Source: Cristatella mucedo (taxonomy: Eukaryota; Bryozoa; Phylactolaemata; Cristatellidae). From it: DNA of 64,000 nt. The stretch lies in NCBI GenBank assembly GCA_009760855.2, contig WPIO01000064.1, positions 1,530,001 to 1,594,000 of the forward strand. Reading direction: 5' to 3'. The position numbers and the translations under genes were made by a program. Below are positions 54,545 through 64,000 of this stretch, in pieces (the stretch's first letter is position 1; each line of letters begins with the position of its first letter). The notes beneath the pieces were generated by a model, which saw only the letters and a program-made list of their open reading frames with translations, searched no databases and was not told where the DNA came from.

Positions 54545-55530
54545 ATCTGCTTGCCTTGCCGATATTCGATCCTGGGTGTCGGAAAACTTCCTGAAATTAA
54601 ATGACGATAAAACCGAACTGCTGCTCATAGGACACCCTAAGCGTGTGGCTGGATTAAAAGGCTTTGCTCTTCTAATAGGTGATGCTATTGTGCGACCTTC
54701 ACCACGTGCTCGTAATCTAGGTGTCGTGTTCGACAGCTGCCTCAATTTCAAAAGCTTCATTCAGAAGACTGCCTCTACAGCTAGCCATCACATCCGATCC
54801 ATATCCAAGATTAGAAGCTGTCTCCCACAGTGGCTTGTAAAAAATTTAACTAGCTCTTTAGTTCTGTCTCGGCTTGATTATTGTAATTCCCTTTTGGCTA
54901 GGCTACCAAAGAAAGCTATTATGCCACTACAGCGGACTATGAATATGGCTGCAAGGCTGGTCTTCAAGTCCCAGCGGTTTGAGCACGTGTCACCTCTGCT
55001 GAAAGAGCTAGGATGGTTGCCGGTTGAGCAAAGGATACAGAGCAAAGTTCTTACGCTGACCCACAAGGCCCGCCACGGCTTGGCTCCTTCGTACCTAGCT
55101 GAACTGCTGCATCAGTTTCAGCCTGTTCGCGCCCTCAGGTCCTGTGTGGACAATCAATTAGCTGTCCCATTCCTCCGCTTAAAGACAGTTGGTGACAGAA
55201 GCTTTAGCTCTGCAGGTCCTAGACTGTGGAACTCACTTCCACAATTCTTATGCAACGACATCTACTCTCCAACCGCTGACTATGGCACATCTTTTTCAGC
55301 GGTCCTGAACTGCTACTTCTATGCTACTCACTACCTCAACTGCTCTCCTAACTCTGCTATGCTTCCCACTTTCTCTTTGTTGCGTGAGACGAAGTCTGTT
55401 GGCTACCGAATGCGTACCGAAAGCCGCTTAGGCTGTGAGTGCGCTATACAAAACTCTCCTGCGAAACACCCACATGGTCTTTATGACTTTGTGGAGTTAC
55501 TGAAGGAGATACATTACATTACATTATCAC
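54545..55530 (+). mobile_element. LINE-B copy, 5'-truncated, near-identical to the one at 30924
   Basis: Begins within the RT at [20 protein letters not shown] and stays open to about 55544 through the C-terminal [17 protein letters not shown] region. It ends with (ATTAC)n. It differs from the 30924 copy by only scattered bases up to about 55180. The long open frame extends upstream into unrelated DNA by chance. Confidence 0.95.
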
Positions 55531-55599
55531 GAGGATTTGCCTGATCACCCAAGCTAGCTAGTGATTCTCAGCAACAACATAGGATTGTTGCAATAAAAT

Positions 55600-57550
55600 A
55601 GAGCAGCTAGCTAGCTGGCGTGTATAGGAAATATGTGGACCGCGGACGGAACACAAGTGAGAATGGGATGTGTTCGCAGCGGGCTCGCTCCCGGCGGCGG
55701 CACGCTGGAGCACAGCAGCCTGCAGAACAGAAACAAAGTCTGGCGAAAACCAGCGAAAATCGACCATCAGGTGGCAGCAGGTGGCTGCAGACGAACCGCT
55801 GAGCCGGACCCGAGCACGGCAGGCAGCGACTGGCACCGAAGCATCGAGAGTCAACGTATCTTCGGCGGTGGTCAGCTAAGCCCGCGAGCGCTTCGCGAAG
55901 AAGGGTGGGGGAGCTCACGAACGTCTGACTGGAAGACGCAGCCGTCGGCCGCTAAAGGCTAGCTTCTTTCCAGAGCTCGCCGGGGGGGGGACGGAGTGGC
56001 GACCAGCAGTGGCAGCGTGGAGGATTCCGAAGCAACGGGCGCTCCGAGCTTCGAACAGCGCTCGCTAGCACGCTCGCGTTCTGCGGCGTCGGCTCGGAGT
56101 CGTGCGGAGGAGACAACCAAGGCACGAGAGCGACCGCTGCCTGGCAGCAGCTTAAAGAGGCGAGGTAGAGCCAAGCGGCCGACGGCCTTAGCATTTGGCC
56201 TGCAGGCTCGTCTGCCGGCTCGTCTGCATTTGGGACCGAGAGCCGAGTTCGCGACGTTAAGGCAGCAATCGGCGCACGATGCGAGCAAGCACAGAAGCTG
56301 GTCATTCAGCCACCACCCCTCCCAGCTACCGTGAAGACGACCCTAAACCTCGACTGCCACGTTGCCGACGTAATGCGAAAGTAAACAAGAAATGGACGAG
56401 GACGCGTCCATTTACAAACCGAAAGCTCACGAGAAGGCCACAAAAGCCCCTCGCAAAGGCAGCGTCGGGGCCGAATTTCGGGTCAGACGTATCCGAGAAA
56501 GATACGTAGATACAGCGCATGACCACGCAAGTCCTGGAGCGCTCAAACGCGCGGTAGGTGAGTCAAGGCCTTCAGGGCGATGTCGGCGGGGCGCGCTGAG
56601 CGAAGCCTCTGGCCAGCTGACGGGGCCAAGCAGACTCTGGTCAAAATCCTGCCGCACAAAGTGACGCGACAGTCGGACGACGCTTGTAAGAAAGCGACGT
56701 GAGCGAGCAGAGAGAACGCAGCGCTCGGCTTATAGGTTGGCACGAGGTTCGACGCTACGGACGCGCGTGAAACCGATGCAGCCCGCAGAGAGAATGCGCC
56801 AGCTATCGGGTGCTTGAGCAACTCCTTGCGCCGGTGGAGGGGGTGGCGGTGGCGGTGAGGCGAGAACTAATAACGAGAATGAATCTGACACCGATATGCG
56901 GGATGAGTTAAGTCTAAGCGCCACTTGATCAACTGCGGCGACAAAGCGGAACCCTCCAGTCTGCGTCCGTACGGAGGCGTGCATCGGTGCATCCGGTCCT
57001 GAGCTCTAGTAATGCGAAGGCGGCGCGGGGCGCGCGAGAGCTGCATGGGTAAACCCAGCCTCAAGTGAAACAACCGGGTACACCGGACGACTCACGAGAA
57101 GACGGCGCGGCAGCAGCGCAAGAAAACTAAGCAGACGTGCGTGCTTACGTCAGGACCAGCGAAGCGGTTAATTCATCCGCCGACTCGCCGCGGGTCACGT
57201 CGGGTATTCCACGACGACGACACCGGGCCACACACACCACGTTACCACGTCCGCCCGGGCGCTGGTAGGGTATCCCAAATGTCACGTGACTCGCGGAACG
57301 GCCGCCTCGAGGCTTCCGCTCTCACACCGCTGCGCTAGCTGGTCTGCCGGCGTGTAAGGAATACGCGGTTGCCGTATAGCTCCCAAGACTGCTGAAGCGC
57401 TTCCGTCAATATGGACGTAACGACGAGACGCTTGCGACAGCGTCGCATCGGGCGCTGCAGCGCCCACGCACGCAGTAAAATCACCTCCGCTGCTTTCTCA
57501 GGCTCGGCTTTTAGCTCTGTTAAAACTGCCCAAGCGCGTTAGTGGGAAAA
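55600..57550. promoter_or_regulatory. Broad GC/CpG-rich block, unassigned
   Basis: About 2 kb of high GC with many overlapping frames on both strands, Arg/Ala/Pro-rich in all readings. No conserved domain or convincing exon chain was recognised. It could be a CpG island of a neighbouring gene. Confidence 0.35.
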
Positions 57551-57774
57551 CAGACATGGGTGCTGCCCTCACCGGGCTTGCGGTGTGTCGGACTAGCGGC
57601 ATATCGGGCTAGCGGTTTAGCACGTACCGAGGAAACAGCCGCCGCACTGGTAGCTGTTGGAAGCAGCCCGAGCCCTGTACGATTCGATCGCGGATACGGA
57701 CTAGCGCATGAACCCGGATAACCCACGCCCACTGCTTGTTTACGGGGCATTGGCGCGTCTCGCTGTGTGATGCA

Positions 57775-57968
57775 ATCATGATAATTATGCTAAGAGATTT
57801 CTGCAGCACCCGCCGAGAACTTAATCTCTTGCTAAGCGCTTTACATATGCTGTAAAGAAAGCGCGATCGAATGGCTAGTGGTTAGATGCGCGTTTTCGAC
57901 ATGTAAGTATAGTTAGTGGTAACGCGAGCAGAGTCAGCACGCATGAGCGGCGCACAAAGAAAAATCAC
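57775..57968 (-). mobile_element. LINE-A 3' UTR copy (inverted)
   Basis: CACCCGCCGAGAACTTAATC, TAAGCGCTTTACATATGCTG, AAAGCGCGATCGAATGGCTA, GTTAGTGGTAACGCGAGCAG. Confidence 0.85.
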
Positions 57969-57969
57969 A

Positions 57970-58487
57970 GGGTGCAACAAAAACCAAATACTTCGAGAAA
58001 CGAGTGCGTTTTTCGCTTATTTTCGCTGTGACGATGTGACTCGCAACTCAAACGGCTCCACAGCGACGTACGACAACCAACAATTTATTGGCACCCCCAA
58101 GCGCAGCCACTTTAGGTCGAGTAGAGGTCGAGTAGCGCCAGAGCATCCGCGAAATAACCTGCGCTGCCGCATATGCCATCTATGCAGGCGCAGCGCTTTC
58201 ATCCGGTCGACGGCCTATTATGCCTCCGGAGGCGCTCGATTAGCCGAGCGATCTAGCGACGGCTATGGAATGTTATACTTTCATCGCAATTTAATTAATT
58301 TATGTTTTTATTATAATTTTTAAATTCGCAGTAACCCTCCATCTATCGGTAGCTGGAAATCCATTATTGGGAAACCTAATATCCCCAAGTCTTTGCCACC
58401 GCTAGCTATTAAGTGTATCTGCTTTGAGCTTGTTCTTCGGCAAATTTTTCCCGAAACCGAAGTTATTCGTGTGTGAGAGTTATGCAC
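57970..58487. other. No recognisable feature
   Basis: AT-rich near 58290-58325. No exon, RNA or known repeat was recognised. Confidence 0.35.
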
Positions 58488-58632
58488 GTGATAGCCCAGG
58501 AGGCACGATCGAGGTCGTGGGTTGGAATCCTACAGTGAGCGATCCTTTGTTGGTCACTGCAAGCAGTGGTGAAAGCCGTCACAGCTTTTCTGTAGCTATA
58601 CAAAAGTGGCTGTTAAAAAATAATCAGCTAAT
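58488..58632 (+). mobile_element. SINE family 1 copy (head shortened)
   Basis: GATAGCCCAGGAGGCACGAT, GTGGGTTGGAATCCTACAG (box B with one change), GAGCGATCCTTTGTTGGTCA, GCAGTGGTGAAAGCCGTCAC, TATACAAAAGTGGCTGTTAA. A deletion joins box A directly to the ACGATCGAGGTCGTGG segment. Confidence 0.8.
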
Positions 58633-58634
58633 AC

Positions 58635-59455
58635 GAGAGGTAATGACCAACCTGAAGATCGCTGCGGCTGTTGCTAGCTATTTCATTGCAGAAAATTTCG
58701 AGGGGGAGTCAGCCTCAGTCAGCATCGCCAAGCACTTGCTTTTTGCACCTGTCAGCTCACTAACTCCCTTTGGAAGCAACTCATTCAAGGCCCATCTAAT
58801 TGGCTGCCTGGTTTGGAAAGATCATGTACGTGTGGCAACGCAAAATTTAAGCTGGACGAGGAGGGTCAACGGATGGCAAGCAGTGCACCATTGCTGCAAG
58901 CAGTGCACAATTGCTGCAACAGCCGTGCACAACTACAGACACAGCCTACAAGCACCCCTACTGCTACAACAAGGTAAATACCATTTCTGCTTCACTTTCC
59001 ACAGCATGCAACCAGCACACTTAAGGGTTCACTTCACCTACACGTATCCAACATCTTCCCATGCCACACTGCCTGTACTAGTAAGGCTGAGATACACTAC
59101 CACATTTCCCGATCTTCGTCTGAAGTAGCCCCCATCCCCACACGAAAGTCCTACAAACTAAGTTCTGATAAGGGATATATATATAAATGAAATATACTGA
59201 TATATAAATGGGAGCTGATTCAATGGCCTCATTCACATTTAGTGGCAGATGTCCCTTTGTGATTATCCTCCTTCTTCCAGGGGATAACACAATTGCTTGC
59301 TGCAAGACATGAAGCCACGACCTGGATGGTGAGCATTGCCAGCATTTCACCCAAAGGGCAAAGGCTCAGATGCCTCGTTCGATATCAATCATAAAGGATT
59401 AAGAGCTGCCGGCTAAAGTAGGTAGGCACGTCACAAAAAGACATACTTGGAATCT
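58635..59455. other. No recognisable gene; short local repeat near 58880
   Basis: GCAGTGCACCATTGCTGCAA and a near copy follow each other at 58880-58920. TA-rich at 59175-59205. Nothing else was recognised. Confidence 0.35.
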
Positions 59456-61769
59456 GAATATTTATTACAAGGTATAGAAGCAAAATGGCAAGTAGAAACA
59501 CAGTGATTAATGGTATATTTGTCTAACCAACACTCCTAAGCATAGCCTACATGACCGTGACCTTTGTAAAAGGGCTACAATGCTGCTTCGTTTAATTGAA
59601 AGCTTCTTTCCAAAAGATGGATGTTGTGCCTGATGCACCACACCAAATGTCCTAACTGTTTCAACCAAAGATGCACATTGCACAGTTGGCTGATAAAGCA
59701 TAATCATATTAGCACATGCGTGCCAGTCTATGGTGATTAAGGTGAAGCCCTGCACTGCTATTGCCAACCATGAAGTGCCGTTCAAGCAGGCGCTTTCGAA
59801 TACATTTGCTGCCACCCTCCAGCTGCCACAAGACATGCATGCATCGGCAATCTAAGAACATCAGACCAAGGTGGTAAAAAAATGAAGCTTTAGTATCATC
59901 TGCAGATTTTCACAAAAATTACATAACCCTCGGACCAAGCATTCGATTGACCATAAAGCAAACGATACTGAAAAAGTGGATGCCAGCATAGAAAAGCATG
60001 CGACAGAAGATCAAGTCAATAGCGATGCACTCAAGAAAGGACAAAGCCGAGTTGAATAGGGCCGAGCGTCGTGGCATGCACATCTGGAACCATTGCAAAC
60101 GATGTCCTCTCGGTCAGATTCTCACGGTACACCATCGAAAACGCGAGAAAATGTAGCACCTACGGTGCACCAAATCTTGGACAAGGCTGCAGGCGGTGGG
60201 CTAAGAAAGACATGTGAAAACAAGCCACGCATTTCCATCGAGGCAGGCATCGAGCCAGCAGCAGGGACAGCTTGACATGCGCTGCCCTCGAATTGCTGCT
60301 TGGTGATGGATGGCGCACTGGCAGCCAGGCTGCTGCTGCAACCAGCTGCCCGCGTCGGGTTCACTGTGAGCAGCCCGGCAAACAGTTAGGAGATCCAAAA
60401 ACTTTGTTGCAATCAACTAGGTTGCCCAGAGGCAGACTCCTGCCTTCGTACGGCGGAGCTGGACAAAGCCGCCGGCCTACGAAATACCTCTCGACGTAGT
60501 GCTCACAGGCGACGGAATGTAGATTGGCATCACACTGTCTGGTTTATATGAACTGTGTAAATGAAGAGGCAAAGACGTAGTGGCAACACGATATCAAGCC
60601 AAGAAAGTTATAACGCACGAGACTGCAAAGGTGAGAGAGCTATGCGCTAGATCAAACAAGTCCAGGAGGCCCACCGAATCAAAGCCAAAGCGTGAATGTA
60701 CCTCCACGTAGAGACCGAAAGCAGTACGAAGATGTGCAAGTGATGTGAGATAGAGCATGAAGTGAGATGAGGCAGAGGAAGGGAGAGGGAGCTAGATGAA
60801 GAGAGATGGAGGGAGGGAGGGACAGGCTCTAACCGAATTAATGCAAATCAAACGCTTGCTTGCTAACAATTTGAGGCCACGACACACCAAATACAGTGGC
60901 AATAGGACTGAATGTTTCCTCACACCAAACTGCATGTACTTACGAATACGGCGAAGCTGGGTAGCCAATGATGACTACACGATTGACCTTTAGAGATATT
61001 CTCCACATGCTCTAAAAGTACATAGAATGTGACACACTGGCTTTGCCATTATCCTGATGAATGCTATTTATCAGCTTAAAGACAATACAGCACATTTTGC
61101 CATAACTCACACAAGACCACAGTATTATGTCGACTACCTAATATGGTTTCCCAGTGCTAGCTATCACGAAAGATCCGGATGGTCGTTGTCAAAGCAAACA
61201 CACGGGTCTCAGCAGAACATTGTGCACACACTCGGCGAGTGCCTGCCTGAAATCGGAAATATTCGCCGACTTTGCTTTCTTACCCGTGTTGCAAACAGCC
61301 TGCATTATATTACGATGGCTTTGCGTAACTATATCTTATTCCAATACTACAACTAAGGCAAGCTGTAGTACACATTCCTGTTATTGAGCCAAACAATTCA
61401 GAACCTCGCCCTCTCTATATTTTGTGAGGTACCTCGAACAGATGACAATGCCATCGATTGCACAGTCAACGTAGCTGGCAGCACAAAAGAATGGCCAGCT
61501 ACTAGGCACGCACGTTGTACCCATACATCAGGTACCTGGCATGAGTACATACCAACAGAAGATAGGACATGATGATATGATAAGACATCTATACATTCCA
61601 AACTACATGCCTTACATATAAATAATCATCTGCAGGCAAATTAGCTGGAGCTGCAACCATGCCTAGCACAGGCAAAGCTGCTACCCTCAATACCGCAATC
61701 TGTGGCTTGGTCCACCACCAGCGTTCATCGGCTGAACGCTGCATCCTGAAGCAACATCCTCCCAATTCG

Positions 61770-62870
61770 TGAATACTCAACCTCTGGGAAAAGTGATTAT
61801 GGCCCATGGAATAGGATATCACTTTTATGCTGACGATACTCAGCTGTATTTGTCATTCAAACAGTCTCAATCTGCTGCAGCAACTGATAAACTGTATGCT
61901 TGCCTTGCCGATATTCGATCTTGGATGTCGGAAAACTTCTTGAAACTAAATAACGATAAAACCGAACTGCTGCTCAAAGGACACCCCAAGCATGTGGCCG
62001 GATTAAAAGGCTTTGCTCTTCTAATAGGTGATGCTGTAGTGCGACCATCACCATGTGCTCGAAATTTAGGTATCGTTTTCGACAGCTGCCTCAATTTTAA
62101 AAGCTTCACTCAGAAGACTGCTTCTACAGCTAGCCATCACGCCCGACCCCTATCCAAGATTAGGAGCTGTCTTCCACTGTGGCTTGCAAAAAATTTAACT
62201 AGCTCTTTAGTTCCGTCTCGGCTTGATTATTGTAATTCCCTTTTGGCTGGGCTACCAAAGAAAGCAACTAGGCCACTGCAGCTGACTATGAATATGGCTG
62301 CAAGGCTAGTCTTCAAGTCCCGGAGGTTTGAGCACGTGTCTCCTTTGCTAAAAGAGTTAGGATGGCTGCCGCTTGATCAACGGATACAGAGCAAAGTTCT
62401 TACGCTGACCCACAAGACCTGCCACGGCTTGGCTGCTTCGCACCTAGCTGAACTGCTGCATCAGTTTCAGCCTGTTCGCGTCCTCAGGTCCAGTGCGGAC
62501 AATAAATTAGCTGTTCCATTCCTCCACTTAAAGACCGTTGGCGACAGAAGCTTTAGCTCTGCAGGTCCTAGACTGTGGAACTCGCTTCCACAATTCTTAC
62601 ACAATGACAACTACTTTTCTGCCGCCGACTATGGCTCATCGCTTTCAGCGGTCCTGAGCTGCTATTTCCATGCTAATCACTACCTCAACTGCTATCCTGA
62701 CTATGCTATGCTTCCCACTTTCTCTTTGTTTGTGTGAGACGAAGTCTGTTGGCTACCGAATGCGTACCGAAAGCCGCTTAGGCTGTGGGTGCGCTATACA
62801 AAACTCTCCTGCGCAACACCCACATAGTCTTTATGACTTTGTGGAGTTACAGACAGAGATACACACACAT
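61770..62870 (+). mobile_element. LINE-B copy, 5'-truncated
   Basis: The open frame runs 61769-62737 from [29 protein letters not shown] (RT active site) to the C-terminal end. The 3' UTR GTTGGCTACCGAATGCGTAC and GTTACAGACAGAGATACACA follow. The (ATTAC)n tail has been replaced by a TA-rich array. It is more diverged than the 30924/54545 pair. Confidence 0.95.
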
Positions 62871-62952
62871 TATATATATATATACATATATACATACATA
62901 TATATATATATATATACACACATATATATATATATATATCTATATATATATG
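62868..62952. repeat. (TA)n/(TATACA)n array between inverted LINE-B copies
   Basis: TATATA and ACATACA units over about 85 bp. Confidence 0.92.
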
Positions 62953-63142
62953 CACTCACAGCCTAAGCGGCTTTCGGTAGCCAACAGACTTCGTCTCACA
63001 CAAACAAAGAGAAAGTGGGAAGCATAGCATAGTCAGGAGAGCAGTTGAGGTAGTGAGTAGCATGGAAGTAGCAGCTGGACCCCTTAAAAGGATGAGCCAT
63101 AGTCGGCAGTAGGAGAGTAGTTCTCGTTGCGTAAGAATCGTA
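62953..63142 (-). mobile_element. LINE-B 3' copy (inverted)
   Basis: CACTCACAGCCTAAGCGGCT, GGTAGCCAACAGACTTCGTC, GAGAAAGTGGGAAGCATAGC, GAGTAGTTCTCGTTGCGTAA. It is the reverse complement of the end of the preceding copy, which it faces across the TA array. Confidence 0.9.
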
Positions 63143-64000
63143 TATATCACTCAATGGTTGAACGATGCTTACAGCTAATCACTAGCATCAACAGCAACAG
63201 AATAACGGGACCATCCTAGTGGTGGCTTGTTATACTGTTGCACATCTTAGACCTAGCGGTCCAGGTTTTGAATCCTGTTAGCGGTAGTGTTTCATGCCAA
63301 TAGGATTTCTCATCAGTAAACAAACACCTACCATAATTGCAAGGTCCACAGTGCCTAGCAGCAGTTGGGAGACATCTGCAACTGGAAGGGTGACCCACAA
63401 AGACCCATGGGGTAGGTGCAATACACCATTCCCTGCGAATAATGCTATACACATAGCTATACTACTAAACAAGTGGAGTAACTGCTACGTGCTATTCTAC
63501 TTCTTACTTTCTTTTTACGAGAAAGCAGTTTTAAGCCACGAATCTATAAGCAAATTCTTTTGCCATATCCCACTGCACGGGCAAAAAGGTATTAGTAGAC
63601 GAGTCGAACCAGAATGTCTTCTGCTTGAAATGCTATTTGACTGCTGCTTGGTGAGACTCACCTTATGGTAACCACGAATGTCGACGTCCCACAGATGAAA
63701 GCACTGAAAAAGCAGATCAAATAGTTAGGCTCGTTGGAGGCAACATCAGCTCCAACAGACACATTCGATGATCTCAAGAGGCACAACACTGCAAGGCGTG
63801 CAACTGCACACTAGCTACAGAGGCTTCCTAATATTTCTTTCCGCCATCTCAGGCCTGAGAATAGGCAGATAAAGTGGCGCACAGCAGAAACTGAAAGCAT
63901 CCGGTCGACTTTGCAAAAGAAAATGAAAGGGAGACACAATGTCCAGAGCGGCGCCTCCATATGTGTGCTGTGAGAATACAAGCCAAGGATACAAGATGAA

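Larger units (their letters stand above)
59461..63703 (-). other. Possible exons of an unidentified minus-strand gene
   Basis: Splice-bordered open segments on the minus strand: 63703-63662 (TTTTTCAG|...AAG|GTGAGT, reads CFHLWDVDIRGYHK or AFICGTSTFVVTI); 61474-61433 (CTGCCAG|...AG|GTACCT, reads YVDCAIDGIVICSR); 61246-61204 (GATTTCAG|...CCC|GTGTGT, reads QALAECVHNVLLRP). Further ones are about 61009-60944 (reads HVENISKGQSCSHHWLPSFA, donor GTAAGT) and 59851-59709 (CTTAG|, 46 codons then TAA). AATAAA lies at 59466-59461. The second and third join in phase. No family was recognised and such short segments can arise by chance. Confidence 0.22.

Noticed and set aside
55996-56664. Open frames in the 55.6-57.5 kb GC-rich block
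   Set aside because: Overlapping frames on both strands with biased composition and no recognisable domain or convincing splice chain.
58635-59128. Plus-strand open frame continuing past the SINE at 58488
   Set aside because: It starts inside a SINE copy and includes a local CTGCAAGCAGTGCAC repeat; no homology was recognised.

Overview
The window is nuclear DNA from an animal. Split genes with GT-AG introns, tRNA-derived SINEs, CR1/L2-type LINEs, a Ty1/copia relic, a hAT-type MITE and long (GA)n, (CA)n and (ATT)n arrays all point that way. The protein sequences look invertebrate rather than vertebrate, but nothing here fixes the phylum. There is no prokaryotic gene organisation, CRISPR array or defence island.

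Two host protein genes can be read with confidence. On the plus strand, 4521-26315 holds a complete gene for nucleolar GTP-binding protein 2 (GNL2/NOG2/Nog2p), a circularly permuted GTPase of 60S ribosome assembly. It has 14 coding exons; exons 1-12 join in compatible reading phase, and only the exon 12/13 junction is approximate. On the minus strand, 51280-39999 holds a CREC-family (reticulocalbin/calumenin/ERC-55-like) secretory-pathway calcium-binding protein. It has a signal peptide, six EF-hands and a C-terminal KDEL retrieval signal, followed by AATAAA. At least one small exon of this gene was not located. The two genes converge on a repeat-rich interval (26.3-39.7 kb).

That interval carries a solitary tRNA-Pro(CGG) gene with a pol III terminator (29080-29151). 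It also carries a decayed Ty1/copia element whose 5' LTR was later split by a LINE, a second LTR-like copy at about 35.24-35.59 kb, and a two-copy tandem repeat. GC-rich, CpG-rich blocks lie at 1-600, about 38.57-39.20 kb, 50.8-51.4 kb (CREC promoter and first exon) and 55.6-57.5 kb. Those not attached to a known first exon may be promoters of unseen genes.

Mobile elements dominate the rest. LINE family A has a 3' end with an (ATT)n tail. LINE family B has an (ATTAC)n tail and includes two nearly identical copies. SINE family 1 is tRNA-derived with box A and box B. SINE family 2 is tRNA-derived and its 3' end matches the LINE-A 3' end, so it is probably mobilised by LINE A. Nested insertions with visible target-site duplications give a relative order: copia LTR before LINE B, and LINE A before the hAT MITE. 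At the right end (59.5-63.7 kb) a string of short minus-strand open segments with splice-like borders may be exons of an unidentified gene; this is weak.
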